From contig CM055093.1 of the NCBI GenBank assembly GCA_029204225.1, forward strand, positions 47,996,354 through 48,060,353: DNA of 64,000 bases, in the 5' to 3' direction. Made by a program: the position numbers and the translations under genes. Under the pieces are notes generated by a model that was not told the origin of the DNA, searched no databases, and was given only the letters and a program-made list of their open reading frames with translations. Numbering within the stretch: the first letter of the stretch is position 1; the number at the start of each line of letters is the position of its first letter. The DNA is from Diphasiastrum complanatum (lineage: Eukaryota > Streptophyta > Lycopodiopsida > Lycopodiales > Lycopodiaceae). This document shows positions 27,241-39,732 of this stretch, in pieces.

Positions 27241-28529
27241 ATGAAGAGTTGTTGGATTCTAGAAAATTGCATCATAATTGACAAATTTCAAAAAAATTCA
27301 AAAATTTGAAATTGTGAATAATGAAACCTAAATTGTTTGAATATTGAAAATGAATCCTTTGAATATCGATCGTGAATACTCTATATAATATTGTTTCTTA
27401 ATAATTAGAACCTTGAGTGTGGATACTCTAAATAATGGTCATGAGTAACTTGAATAATGATGGTGAATATGCCAAATAATGATCATGACCAAGTGAGAAT
27501 ATCGATTGCAAGTTTTTTAAATATAGATCCGATTTGAAGGTGAATACTCCAAGACATTCTTCTTTTAATGCAAAAATGGTTTGATATCATGTATTCAAAT
27601 ATATTGCACAATTAGAAGTGGATGATGCTTTTTAATTACTTTGTATCCCTTAAGTAACTTTATAGACAATCATCTCATAACTTTCTAATGATGGTCATCA
27701 TACCAATTTTATTGCAAAAACATCTTCATTGACATTGACATTCTACAATAGCACCAACAAATTCATGATTATCACACAAGAATTGATGTCATCAATCTAA
27801 ATCTATTATTATATGAGATCAACATTAAACTAACATCGTACATGGATATCATGAATGTATAATGATCACTCAAATATCACTTTATGTCACTAGTTGCACA
27901 CAAAAGAACAAAAGGTCACAAATTATGAATATTATCACCTTTATTAAAGATAATCACTTTGCATTTACATAATTAATTTATACATAAATTTGAATCTTGT
28001 GATATCCTTGACAATGCACACAATCTAAATCCAATGTTCATTTTCTTAAAAAATGTCAACGACTATGCCATAGTCCCAAGACAAATAAATTTTAAAAGTA
28101 ACTTATGCTTCACATATAATAATGTGAAGGACATTGTTTTTATTTGTTTTCTTTTGTATATTTTTAGTAGATGTACCATAATTATGACGAGACCTTCATG
28201 GTACACAACATAGTTCTTGGTTTTTTGCTAATATACTAGCTAATTAGACTAGTACAATATCTACACTTTACATCACATACTAACACCAAGCCAACAAAAA
28301 GCAAGAGGTCTAACTCAGTATAGTAAGGCTACCCAAGAATGAGCAAAGGTCCATTACATCACTTGCCAAATAGCAAACAAACTAGGATCACAACTCCAAC
28401 TAGACTACACTAATGCCCAAAGACTAAGAAGTAGTCATTATTTTCTTGTTGTATGTACTCATTTGTGTGACTTATTGGATTCTAAGTCATTACCAATTCA
28501 CCATTTATTGCAGGTCTCCAAGGCACTCA
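27241..28529. other. AT-rich spacer
   Basis: No open frame of note and no recognised motif. Imperfect short repeats such as 'gaataatg' and 'gtgaatactc' occur at 27350-27560. Confidence 0.5.
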
Positions 28530-29180
28530 TTCTTTTCTGTTATATTAGACGTAGAGTAGCCCGAGCTTCTGTATGGCATCTATCTCTTTTCGCGGATGAG
28601 ACGATCTCGTGTTAAGAGGGGAGCAATTGCCACTTCTTTCGCTCCTGACTAATTTGCCGAGCACCATGCACAAGCGCACACACAAACACAAGCACAAGCT
28701 TCTGAGTCTGCGGCGAAACTGCTGTTGGCAGCCAGAGTAGCGTGCTGCAGCTAACTGTTAAGTTGAGACTCGAGAGCATCCGGGAAGCGCAAGCGCGCAG
28801 TATTGCTTGTCTACATAAAAATCTAGGGGCACGCTACAGTGTGTAGCACCCGGGACGCATCCGAGACACGTACAGTATGCATGTGGCAGCTCCAAGAAAC
28901 GTGTGCTTTAATGAGCTTGCAGAATGCAGATATTGTTAAAGAAGTGAGGCGATGAGGCGTTGTGTAGAAGCGTAACGACTCATGCGTCTGAGGCGTGTTC
29001 TGCGCTGTGGTTATGGCAGGCAGGCAGGCAGGCAGCTTCAGCGCAACATCACCTCCAGAGGAGCTACCTAAACATGTTTCAGCACGTCTGTTGCTATCGC
29101 TCCAGCCCAGGAGTCAGATTGTGATTGTTCAGGTAGTGCCGATTCTTTAATAGTACTTCTCCTAATTCCCGGAGTGACAT
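28530..29180. other. GC-richer patch with (GGCA)5
   Basis: Composition shifts from AT-rich to mixed, and GGCA is repeated five times at 29015-29035. No plus-strand frame shows a motif. Its position downstream of the minus-strand hypothetical gene suggests a 3' flank. Confidence 0.4.
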
Positions 29181-29232
29181 AACTATCATACGCTCTATCT
29201 TGTGATTCCGGCATTCAGATGTTGAATCATAT

Positions 29233-29814
29233 CTATTCTGTCACCTTTGCCAGTAGTTCCATCCGTATATATTTCAAACTTCTGGCACCTGAGCAGCTTT
29301 GCGCTGCCATGCAGACTGCATTTCCAACTCCGTTCCCGAAGAGTCGGAACTCGAAAGAGCAACCATGGCCACCCCAATAAGCGTCAGGAGGGTCGCCATT
29401 GTAGAAACTAGAAAGGTAGCTAGGCAGGCCGCAGGGGCCAGACTGCACAATATTGCTGGTGCAAGATATTGTTGTTGAACAAAGTTCCTCTGAGTGACTC
29501 GTGCAAACTCGTGCTAGCATCATCGTTTCCGGGATAAGATTTCTAGCAACTGCCAATATATCATCATAGCATAGACTACACTTTATGGGTTGATCATCTT
29601 GCTACAGAAAAAGTTTCAAATATTGGAAACTGAAGAATGCGAATAATGAATAATGAAATCGGCATCGCACCTGCTGATCTTCATTAAGTGTACAGGTGAA
29701 TACGGTGACGAACTTTCCATTATTGGGTTTGTTAATGAAGGGGGTGGCTGCTGATATCTCATGAAGATTGAGGTGAATCGTGAACAGTGACACGCACTTC
29801 GCAGTTGTCAACAA
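29233..29814 (-). CDS. Hypothetical spliced protein, Cys-rich C-terminal region
   Basis: Two exons fit well. The frame from 29814 ends TVFTCTLNEDQQ at 29671, a 69-bp GT-AG intron (29602-29670, CAG|GTGCGA ... TGTAG|CAAG) follows in phase 0, and the second exon continues QDDQPIKCSLCYDDILAVAR to a stop at about 29233. The C-terminal exon has around ten Cys (CSLC, VCTSHSEELC, TISC, GPCGLP, GHGCSFEF, VCMAAQSC), suggesting a secreted or disulfide-rich protein. No family is recognised. The first exon's upstream limit is unclear. A further frame at 29808-30056 may be an earlier exon, but I could not find a convincing junction. This is the best candidate here for a host gene. Confidence 0.45.
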
Positions 29815-30059
29815 TATATAGCAATGTATACTTCACATTTCTGGAAATTTGAGTGAAAAGTTATCATCACGTCATAGCTTTGTGCCAACGCGTTAACAAA
29901 CCTAAGGTTCAGATGATAAATGAGAACCTCGGAAGGTACAGCTAGGAACTTGAGAGAAAGATAAACAAGGTGATCTTCTTGCATGGAGACCTTAGGCCCT
30001 AAGTTATGCAAACTTTCAGAGGCCGTGTGTGTTGAATGAGAATAAGCGTTGTTCAAATT

Positions 30060-33000
30060 ATAGTGCTAAAAACTGAAATATTCTTGATTGTAAGTGCAAA
30101 TGACATTTATCAACATTGGTTAGAATCATACATTTATGCAATTTCACAGGGCATTTTGTAGGATTCTTGCAAGGCAAAAGAACGATAAAATCAAACAGAT
30201 GTTATTACACATAATATTGTGACTACACTTCAAGTAAATAGCACAGAACCGTATTCACTAGTCACAACAACAAACTTTTGTTTAGTTCATTGAAATATAT
30301 GATTGTAATTTTTCATCTACACCCTTCACATTACAAAAGGAAGTTCCTATTAGGTATAGTCACATCTATAACAAAGAATGTAACGCTTACAAAGATGACC
30401 ATCCAAGTAATCTTTTGAAATATGTCAAGATGTGCTTGGCTAGAACAACCAAAGACTTGGTACTTTAAACTTGGAGGTATATGAACAACAAAATTGGGAG
30501 GCACTAGAAGCTAAATTCATCATTAGATTCATAATCACATATATTTTATCGGATCCGTTCTTTACGATTGGGTTGGATAAAGATCAACACATAGAAAGAG
30601 TCACACATGGACTACATTGAGCAATAAATTAGCTTAGAAGAGAATGCCCATTTGAGTATGTTTTTGATACTAAAGATACATCTTTGTTCATGATAGGACA
30701 CCATCAAGGGATCAAGAATGTGATGATGTGTGAAAATAAATACGCTAGTTTTTAAAAAGTCTGTATAGATGCTATCATGAGGTGTGATGGCAATGAAAGC
30801 ATGTGAATCAAAGGCAACAACTCTATTTATGAGAAGCATGATAAATGAAAGAGCTTAAACTTTGATGAAAGCTGTGTTATGAAGAAGACTCCAAGAGTTC
30901 TTACAACTTTGATGTGGATCCACTTCTTAGTGCTCTTGACAAGTTACATCCCTAGAATTATGAGCGTATAAAGCAACTAGTAAGTGAAATCACTAACATA
31001 GTAAATAGAAGTTAAAGAGTTCTCATTGCTCAACCATATGGATTTGTGAAGACTCATAGTATCCAAGACATGATCAAATGTGAATAGGGCTAGGGCCTAA
31101 TTGGATATTTGTGATGAGCCATAACCTCCTCCACCTCTCTCACGTGGCAATTCCACTCTCTCTTTGTATTGTGCATATTCCCAAAAGAATTAATATGATA
31201 CTTTGTTATAGAATCATCTATGCTACTACTTAATGAGTCCCAACTCTCCTAGTTAATATCAGGAATAGAGGCCCTCTCACTATATTCAGTATATCAACTA
31301 CCTCTTTATATCCCACATCAACAATGACATAGATATCTCTAACTCATCCATGATTGCATCGACTTGCAAGAAACTTCATTTAGTTAGGACTAGCCTCCTC
31401 ACACGTGAGTATTGTCAAAGTGCAATAAAGTACTGCACGATGATGTTGATAAGCACAAAACATGATGTTGATAGATGTATGGATGAATAGTGAATTCACT
31501 AAAGACTTTATAATACTCTATTTATTTATTAGTTAGATTGATTCATTTGATGGACTGACCAAAAGAATAATATATTAGAATTAAACTCCATGTTTTACAA
31601 AATAGATTCTTAGATTGATTGTTTAATGGATTGATAAAAAAATTTTGATACATGAACATAAATGAATGGATGGAGGACAGCATGAATGGAAATAGACTGA
31701 TGAAGTCATGTAATTCTTAGTTGGATTGATTGTTTAATAGGTTTATTATTTTAATTTTAGTACATGATGATAAATAGACGCATGGAGGGCAACATGAATG
31801 GAAAGAGATTTTGAATGAGGATGACACTATCTTTCAAGATAAATCACATCTACAACAAAGCAACAAAAATTATGATAACACACACATTCAAGATAAGCCT
31901 ATAGACTTACAAATAGGGGTTTTTCTAACATATATTAAAACAATTATGGATGAACAGAGCCAGCCATTTAACATCTCATATAGCATTAATAAGCTTTTCA
32001 AATTAAGGGGAGTATTGGCAATGCACTATGATAATTGTGAAACTTTGCATGATATATTCATTAGCAATGTCAGCCGACATAAAAACAACCAAATCAACAT
32101 ACAGTATTGAATATGTTCTTTGATTTTTAAATATGGCAATTTGTTTCTCCAACTAGTATAAAAGGCAATATAATGCAAAGGGATAGAAACATGAGTAAGG
32201 CAGATGGTTGCAAGGCATCTTTGAAAATTAGGAGAGTATGTTGACGAGACCACAATCATAGAGATATATTTTTCACTTTAGATTTATTCAAAAGAGCTCA
32301 TTCATATATGCTTAGGGTGTTTTGTAGTTAATTAAACCAATGAAGTGCATTAATAGTTGTATGTCAAAACTTGATGTTTGTGTCATTTCAAAACTTTGCA
32401 GACAAGTGCATTGGGATCAAGAAAAATGTCTTTTGCCATTGATAGTCTTATCAATAAAATAAAGATATCGATTTTGGATGGCATTAAATGATGATCTTTT
32501 TTATGATGTCTTGCTTTGATGCCAGTAGCCATTATACACCTTATGTATTATATGACCTCTTTTAGTATCATATATACAGTTTTCCACACCCTCGTGTTAA
32601 TTCTATACATCACATCATAACCGTTGTAGAAATTTGTATACATGCATACCTCAAGGGGATAATGTGGACACTATGCACACCGCCATACTTCATGTAAAAT
32701 TTTTACATCCTTAAAAATTAAACATGGATTTTATTCATTTTTCCATCAGTTTAAATATGTTGTGTACGCATTTGACCAAAAGGACAAGAGTTGGACAAAT
32801 TTTGATGAGATGCAAGAATGAAAGAAAAATGTTACGTATTGTTGTCTTGCCAAAGAACCATTTGGATTCCTTGCTCAAGTCTTATACACTTGAATTAGAG
32901 ACATTTCTTAAATGTTTTGATCAAATTATTGCATTCATGTTGGCTTGCTATGGTACCATTATTACCGTTATGTGGAACAACCATTTTCATATTGGGTTCA

Positions 33001-33489
33001 TATGTATATGTTAAGTCAAGTGAACATTTTTTCTAAGAGCTTATTCTCTTTGACAGGAATTGATCTCCCATTGGGTGGTGTTGTCACCATAACGTCATAT
33101 GTAGGACCACCATACAAGCCAATTAGTAGTAAAAAAAGACTTTATATGTTCTATTGTTTTCCATATTAAAACAAGCCTTTGATTAATAAACCTCTTGATC
33201 CTATGCATATGATGGAGTTAATCTTTACTTCTACTCACCCGAATTCATCTCCTGAGTACTCCTATACTATGTAAATATTATCTCTCTACAACAACATGCA
33301 GCCTTACTCGCACAAGTCGAACACTGTATATACATCGACTTTTGAGCGGAGCAAGATCGACTTCGACATACCTGACTCTGACTCCAGCAATATTGACTCA
33401 AGGGTAAACAATCGACTCGACTCATTGGACACCCTCGACGTCTGTCGACTGTCACCACTCAATATGAAGCTCTCCCCTTCTCTATCCAT
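30060..33489. other. AT-rich spacer with a tandem repeat at 31.5-31.8 kb
   Basis: No coding motif is visible. At about 31522-31810 three related units of roughly 90-110 bp start with 'ttagttggattgattgttta'-like text. Units two and three also share 'ggagg(a/g)ca(g/a)catgaatggaaa'. Frames at 31811 and 32724 are AT-driven and have no motif. Confidence 0.5.
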
Positions 33490-34308
33490 GTGAAAAATGC
33501 AAAAATAAGCTTGGTAGAGGCCAAAAATCTTGTATATAGGATAGACACACATGTGTGGAGCCTGTTCCCATGTGTGAAACTAGTGTACTTTTCATGTACC
33601 ATAATCATATATGTTGTACATATGATTAAATTCAAGTTCTAGTGGTAAAATGGCCAAAAGCTAATTTTCTAGAGATATGACACATGGCACCAATCTAATG
33701 ATTGCATGAGCCAAATATTTTGAATAGGTGTCACATCCCATGTGTAGAAGACAGCTCACAAGTGTGGAAATAGCTGAAGTAGGCGAGTTTTTGCTTCTAG
33801 AAGATTCCATGAAGATCTCCATATAGTAGGAAAATAGACCAAAAATGCCCAAAATGGAAAGTTTTGATCCAAGTGTCAAATTGCATGATGGTGACAAGGC
33901 TTCCTCACACGTGTGAGATCTGATGCATGATCAGTATCTCGAGCTCCAAAAGTGTATATATAGAGGCTTATTTGGCCATAATCAATGTGAGACACCAATC
34001 TTGGTTTTGGAAGCAATTTTGAGTGATTCTCTCCATTTGTCTACATTTGTTTTGATTGTTTTGAGGTTCTATCAATGTGTACTTGATTTTCAGGTTGGAG
34101 TCCGTACTCAGATAGTTTTTCACACGTGTGAAACCAAAAAGTACACCTACCTTCAATTAATGATTGTTCTTGTTAGGATTTTGTGTCTAGAATTGATCTA
34201 GATTGATCTTAATCTGAAGTAGATTGATAGATCAAGTAATTTGTCAACCAATCCCTCTTGAGGATCAGATTAGGATCCACTCTTGGTCCTTTTTGTACTT
34301 TTTGCACA
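33490..34308 (+). repeat. 5' LTR of copia family III copy D
   Basis: The end is fixed by the primer-binding site at 34309. The left edge is inferred. It shares the phrase 'gtggagcctgttcccatgtg' with the LTR of element B ('gtggagtctgttcccacatg' there). It carries CACACGTGTG palindromes at 33906-33915 and 34121-34130, and a TATATATAG box at 33954-33962 between them. Confidence 0.6.
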
Positions 34309-34321
34309 TGGTATCAGAGCC
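34309..34321 (+). other. Primer-binding site, copy D
   Basis: TGGTATCAGAGCC is an exact match to the initiator tRNA-Met complement. It is followed by a leader of about 590 bp before the gag ATG, with no other gene in between. Confidence 0.9.
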
Positions 34322-34906
34322 TAGTACAAGAGGTTTTGTTGAGATTGATAGGGTTAATCCAAATCAAAGCCAAAATTAGCAATTTTTTGGAAACTAGTCA
34401 AATTTTGTGTAGCGAGTTGGATTTGATAGCTATCCTCAAAATTTTTGGTCCAGATCTTGTTGTGGGCTGTAGGAACCCTTTTCACAAGTATGAGGCCATA
34501 CATCTCCGGTTTTGACTGAGAAATTTCAAAAATTTGTAGAATTTGACTCACATACCCAATTTGAGTGATTTTTAGTGCAAACTCAAGCATTTCCTATAGT
34601 GAATCTAATCGCTTGATTAGTTCTTGGATTAGATCAGCCAAAAAATTAAAATTGAAGCTTGAACTAGGTGCACTAATTGATCTTCTCTGATTTTTTGAGT
34701 GTATGTTGAGGTTGAAGAGAGAAATTGCTATCATAGATTAAGGAGTGATTTTGCAAGTTTGAGACTAGAATCTAAATTTCCATCATTCTAGAATGGTTCA
34801 TGAGTGATAGGATTGAGTCTATAAGCTTTCTAAATTGCTAGAAGATTTTAGGTTCAGATCTCTTAGAGAAACCATAAGAGTTTCTAGTGGCTTTTCACAT
34901 TCAAAA

Positions 34907-36265
34907 ATGGCATCAATGGGTGGTTTTTTGCTTGAAGCTAGTGAAAGACTTACATCCACTAATTATGCTACTTGGATAGTTCGAATGGAGTCTTTGCTTG
35001 TCCTTCATGATCTTTATGACATAGTACTTGAGGTGGAAGTAGAACCTCAAGGAGGAGTTGAATTGACTAAGTACAAAAAGAGATGTAGAGTTGCATTACA
35101 TTGCATAAAAATGAATGTAAGTAATGAACTTTTGAAAGAAATCTCATCTTGTACCACATCCAAAGAGGCATGGGACTCATTAAAAGCCATTTACGGATCC
35201 AAGAACACTTCAAGGATAATCATGCTTAGGAATCAAATCCTTCAAAGTATGAAAGAAAGTAGTGAAAGTGCCCAAAATTATGTCTTTAGGATCAAATATT
35301 TGAATAAGGAGTTGTCTTCTATAGATGATAAAATCAAAGATGATGAATTGGTTCAAATCATTTTGAATGGATTAGGAGATGATTATTCCAATCTTGTTCA
35401 AACCTTTGCTATTCAAGATTCACTTCCAAGTACTGAAAAACTTCAAAGTGTGCATGTTAGTGAGGAGAGTAGAATGCTTCATATCAAAAGTAGGATGAGT
35501 TCCTTATCTTTGAATGATGGTGATGAAAAAGCTAACTTTTCTTTGAAAGGCAAGAAGAAGAAGTTTCCATCCAAGAAGACTCAAGACATGGAGATGGAGA
35601 ACAAAGATGGAGCATCAAGTTCCAAAGGCAAGAGCAAGAAGGACAAGAAGAAGCTAAAGTGTTTCTTTTGTGGAAAAAAGGGACATTTTGCATCCGAGTG
35701 CTACAAGAAGAAGAATGCCCAAGAGAAGGACAATCAAGGCAATATTGTGCTTGAGGAGGAGGAAGAATGCAATCTATCTTTGATGGTATCCTCACCACAA
35801 ACATCTAATCAAGACACTTGGTGGATTGATAGTGGGGCAAGCCCTCACATGACTCACCAAAAAGACTACTTTTCTAATCTACTTTCTTACAATAGTTTTA
35901 AGAGATTTATCTTCACTGCAAGTGATCAAGAATGTGAGATTGTAGGTGTTGGATCCATTCCTTTATGTCTAGAATCATCTAAAAAGTTAGATCTAGACAA
36001 TGTTCTTTATGTACCTTCAATTACAAAGAACTTGTTGAGTGTAGGACAACTTATGGATAGTGGATTAGATGTACATTTCAAGCATGGAGCATGTTTTATC
36101 TTGAAAGATGAAAAATGTATTGCTAGTTGTTTCAAGCAAGGGAGGTTATTCAAATTGGATGCTAATGTGATGGTTGGAAGTGTGAACATGGCAAGGGAGG
36201 AGCTCACTCAAGTGGAATTATGGCACAAAAGGTTAGGCCACCAACATAGTAGGATCAGCACATAG
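34907..36265 (+). CDS. gag-pol: Intact copia Gag-protease frame, copy D, cut off before integrase
   Basis: The frame is open from 34835. The ATG at 34907 is chosen because MASMGGFLLEASERL aligns with the starts of the A, B and C gags. Domains in order: Gag (SWMESLLVLHDLYDIV-like opening, CTTSKEAWDSLKAIYG, VQIILNGLGDDYSNLV), a lysine-rich linker, an intact zinc knuckle (CFFCGKKGHFASEC), protease WWIDSGASPHM with Asp-Ser-Gly at 35828-35836, and the pre-integrase word ELWHKRLGH. It then stops at TAG after HSRIST. Integrase, RT and RNase H are absent. Residues 1-453 show no lesion, unusual for this window. The protein could still assemble particles for other copies, which is an inference. Closest relative: element B. 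Confidence 0.85.
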   Translation: MASMGGFLLEASERLTSTNYATWIVRMESLLVLHDLYDIVLEVEVEPQGGVELTKYKKRCRVALHCIKMNVSNELLKEISSCTTSKEAWDSLKAIYGSKNTSRIIMLRNQILQSMKESSESAQNYVFRIKYLNKELSSIDDKIKDDELVQIILNGLGDDYSNLVQTFAIQDSLPSTEKLQSVHVSEESRMLHIKSRMSSLSLNDGDEKANFSLKGKKKKFPSKKTQDMEMENKDGASSSKGKSKKDKKKLKCFFCGKKGHFASECYKKKNAQEKDNQGNIVLEEEEECNLSLMVSSPQTSNQDTWWIDSGASPHMTHQKDYFSNLLSYNSFKRFIFTASDQECEIVGVGSIPLCLESSKKLDLDNVLYVPSITKNLLSVGQLMDSGLDVHFKHGACFILKDEKCIASCFKQGRLFKLDANVMVGSVNMAREELTQVELWHKRLGHQHSRIST

Positions 36266-36636
36266 TGCATTAGTATTGTGAACCATTCTCGGACACATGA
36301 TAGTAATCTGATCGTTGTTATTACAACAAGCTAATATACATATTTTCTATTTTCTTATATGTGTTTACATTGATGAATGCTTTCTAATAACTTATTTCTC
36401 TGCTACTTTCTATACTACTGATACTCATTTGTACGACTCATACAAAATATCTTATACGAATGAAGCATGGTTTTCATAGACGCCTAACTGTATCGCTGCC
36501 CTCATGTTTGTCTTAGACACCTACAAAGATGTTCCTCTTGTCGATCTAAGAAATAATCTGAATCAACAATTTGTGTAGTTCTTATAATAATTTGACGTTG
36601 AGTTTTCTCTTATCTGGATTTTATATTCAGCAAGAG
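36266..36636. other. Spacer or LTR upstream of second family I copy
   Basis: The D homology ends near 36258. The following AT-rich text runs to a primer-binding site at 36637, so its distal part is probably LTR, but no second copy confirms this. Confidence 0.4.
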
Positions 36637-36649
36637 TGGTATCAGAGCT
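36637..36649 (+). other. Primer-binding site, family I copy 2
   Basis: TGGTATCAGAGCT matches the initiator tRNA-Met complement at 12 of 13 positions. A second site-like word, TGGTATCGGAGCC, follows 54 bp later at 36691-36703. Confidence 0.8.
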
Positions 36650-36759
36650 AATAAATAATTAATTCCTAAAGCCTATACCACCCCAACAAGTGGTATCGGA
36701 GCCCGGTCCAAACTGTTATAGTATTCATGATTAAGTAACCATTTCTTAGATTGTTCTCT

Positions 36760-37715
36760 ATAGAAGGTACATCTTCAGAGATCTGATTGATCAATAAGTT
36801 CAACAGAGGTGATTTCCACATGTGAAAATTCAAAATGAGGATGATGCTCATCGAAAAAGAACTTTGGGAATACATCAATGGTTCAATACCCAAACTGGCT
36901 AAACTTGACATGCTGACCGCTTGGAAGGCTAAGGATGGCAAAGCACTTGCCATTGTATCTCTGAATCTTAAAGATTCACAAATAGCTCATGTAGAAAATT
37001 GTTCTAGTTCTAAAGAAGCATGGGACATTCTTTCTGGTTTGTATGAAACAATAGATGTATCGACTCGTCTCTTCTTGAGAAAGAAGTTTATGTCGCTCAA
37101 GATGAGTGAAGGCATTGATCATCTGAACAAATTTCAGCCAGCTAGCTGTAGTAGATTCACCAATATCAGACGAAGATGCTAACATGTATCTTCTATCCAG
37201 TCTTCCTCCCTCTTACGACAATTTAGGATTGATCTTGAGCAATGCTCTTGACTTGTCTCTGCAAAAGTCGACAAAAAGTTTATTGCAAGAAGAAGTAAGA
37301 AGGAAAAGCTTATCAACGTCGAATGAGAAGATAGTCGCCCTCTATTAAAATAAGCAACAATACCAGAAAAAAGAAATTCAAAGGAAAACAAGACTAAAGC
37401 TGAGCAGACTTCATTCAAACAAGTAACTACACCAGCATGATTGACAACATCAAAAGCCGAAAACCAAGCTCTTTTGCAAGTACTGCAAGAGAACCAACCA
37501 TGACATCAAGGACTGTCAAGTTCTCAAGCACAACAAAGCAAAGAAGAAGATGCAACAACATGATGGAGGATCTGATTATGCCAGAATGTCTCATGAAGAC
37601 CCAACACTACTGATGGTACAAGATCAAGAAAGTGGAGATTCCCTTCTATGGTAGCTCGATTTTGATGCTTCTCAACACATGACTCCATTGTAGAACACCT
37701 CGACAGACAAGTCTC
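36760..37715 (+). pseudogene. gag: Ty1/copia gag-protease start, family I copy 2
   Basis: The position of the start codon reads ATA where ATG is expected. A stop follows in the first codons (TSSEI then TGA), then KFNRGDFHM with a second stop. The frame 36835-37182 carries LWEYINGSIPKL, KALAIVSLNLKDSQIAHV and SKEAWDILSGLYE. A shift near 37125 leads to LLSSLPPSYDNL and then an intact knuckle CKYCKRTNHDIKDC preceded by LF. Homology fades at the protease word DFDASQHMT near 37690, where Ser-Gly is changed. It shares this design with 1492-2280. Confidence 0.8.
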
Positions 37716-38764
37716 AGTTCTACTAACAAAGTGTACAGTTTAATTGACAAAGGTTGAGAAACCGAATTCAAAAGAATCGACATTTATTCATTCAAATCAA
37801 CCAATGATGATTCGATCTTTATTCATTCGACATTTACTTATTCGACCCTTATTCTTGTTCTAAAGATAAGCTGTCAAACTTGGAAACAAAACATCATTGT
37901 ATATCAAATGTTTTAACGGTTAGATTAACTGTTTACAGGAGGAAGAAGGCCAAGAGACCTATCTTGTGACAATATAAATACATGTACCCTTACTCATTGT
38001 AAGTAGGTAGACAAACAGAAGACAGATAGAATAATCAAAATTTGATTAGAAGAGAAAAAAATCGATTGGTCAAGGTTATCAATAGATTAATTTTTACTTC
38101 ATTGGTGTTTCATACTTATTTCTGATTATCTGAAATTATCTATCACACCCATACACATGTTTAATTCTGCATGCCTTATTCAATCATAATAGAAACTGCT
38201 TTATTAGTACATAGACCAAATTCAAACACGATTGAAGACGCTGATATTCGTTTGATGTATTTGAACTTTTATCGCGTCCTCTGAAGGAAAATTCCTAGTG
38301 TTTTTCCTACATCCATGAAAATTTCTATTTGAAGAACTCACTCTAGTGGATTTGAAGTACATTTTACTTCGGTGACTCCAATAGACATCAAATTGAAGGC
38401 CAAGGATCTATATGCCATCATTTTTTCAATGGTAAAAGCAAAAACTTTATATTTTGTACAACAATTATATGTTAAATGTAATTTTATGCAGCTCTCACCT
38501 CGTTTTTTTAAAGAAACTACATTACAATCAGACTTCAAAGAAGATGATGGTTTAGCTCAAGCTCTCTTCGATGGAAGCTTGCTACCTATTAAATTAGAAG
38601 AATTTGGTAATCTACCAATTGGTCGATATACCGATCAAAAGAACAATTGTTGCTGATTGAAGCCTAGAAGGATCTGGAATTGGCTCAAAAATTACAAGCA
38701 GAAATGGATACCTGATGAATTTTTACAATGATTTATTCGACATCGCAACGGTCCCGAATATTCT
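37716..38764. other. Spacer; possible LTR with TATA-like box
   Basis: Repeated 'tattcattcgac' words (37780-37860) and an 'aatataaataca' TATA-like box near 37972 suggest LTR sequence, but no partner copy was found. The 94-codon frame at 38372-38656 shows no motif. Confidence 0.3.
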
Positions 38765-38834
38765 CTAACTATCAAGGTAGCAAAGGTCCCAAAAATTCTG
38801 GTTTTGGAGACCCAACAGAAAAAAAAAATATTTT

Positions 38835-38872
38835 GATGGGTCTCCACCTGTCGCGGCGGGTGGAGACCCATC
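38835..38872. repeat. Perfect 14-bp stem hairpin
   Basis: GATGGGTCTCCACC and GGTGGAGACCCATC are exact reverse complements around the 10-nt loop TGTCGCGGCG. The second copy of the unit has the same hairpin at 39143-39180 with one mispair. Confidence 0.9.
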
Positions 38873-38892
38873 AGAGGTAGCTAAATCGACCC

Positions 38893-39041
<149 letters not shown>

Positions 39042-39200
39042 CATTTGACGTTGCGTCTCGAATTTTCTCTAACTTTTGCGGTAGCAAAGGTCTCAAAAAT
39101 TCTGGTTTTGGAGACCCAGCAGAAAAATAATAATAATATTCTGATGGGTCTCTACTCGCCGCGGTGGGTGGAGACCCATCAAAGGTAGCTAAATTGACCC

Positions 39201-39331
<131 letters not shown>

Positions 39332-39414
39332 CGAGGTCGCGAAGGTCCCGAACATTCTTGAACTTTCGAAGATTCTGGTGTCAGTCTTTGAACTTTCAAA
39401 AGATTATGGTGTCA

Positions 39415-39623
<209 letters not shown>

Positions 39624-39720
39624 CCTCATAATAAAAAACATTCGGAAAGGTGCATCGTCATTGGTACGGGGTGTATGATAACCTTCAAGGTGGTCGGAGA
39701 TCTAAGGGAGTTGTAACATT

Positions 39721-39732
39721 TGGTATCAAAGC
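39721..39732 (+). other. Primer-binding site-like word
   Basis: TGGTATCAAAGC follows GTAACATT, the pattern of an LTR end (ACA), a short spacer and an initiator tRNA-Met site with one mismatch. Some Ty3/gypsy LTRs show this arrangement. No gag follows that I can recognise, so it may mark a truncated LTR. Confidence 0.5.

Noticed and set aside
31811-32110. 99-codon plus-strand frame
   Set aside because: AT-driven composition, no motif, and no splice or repeat support.
33296-33552. Opposed frames near 33.4 kb with many Ser and Asp
   Set aside because: Both strands are open over the same low-complexity 'tcgact' text, and no motif is present.
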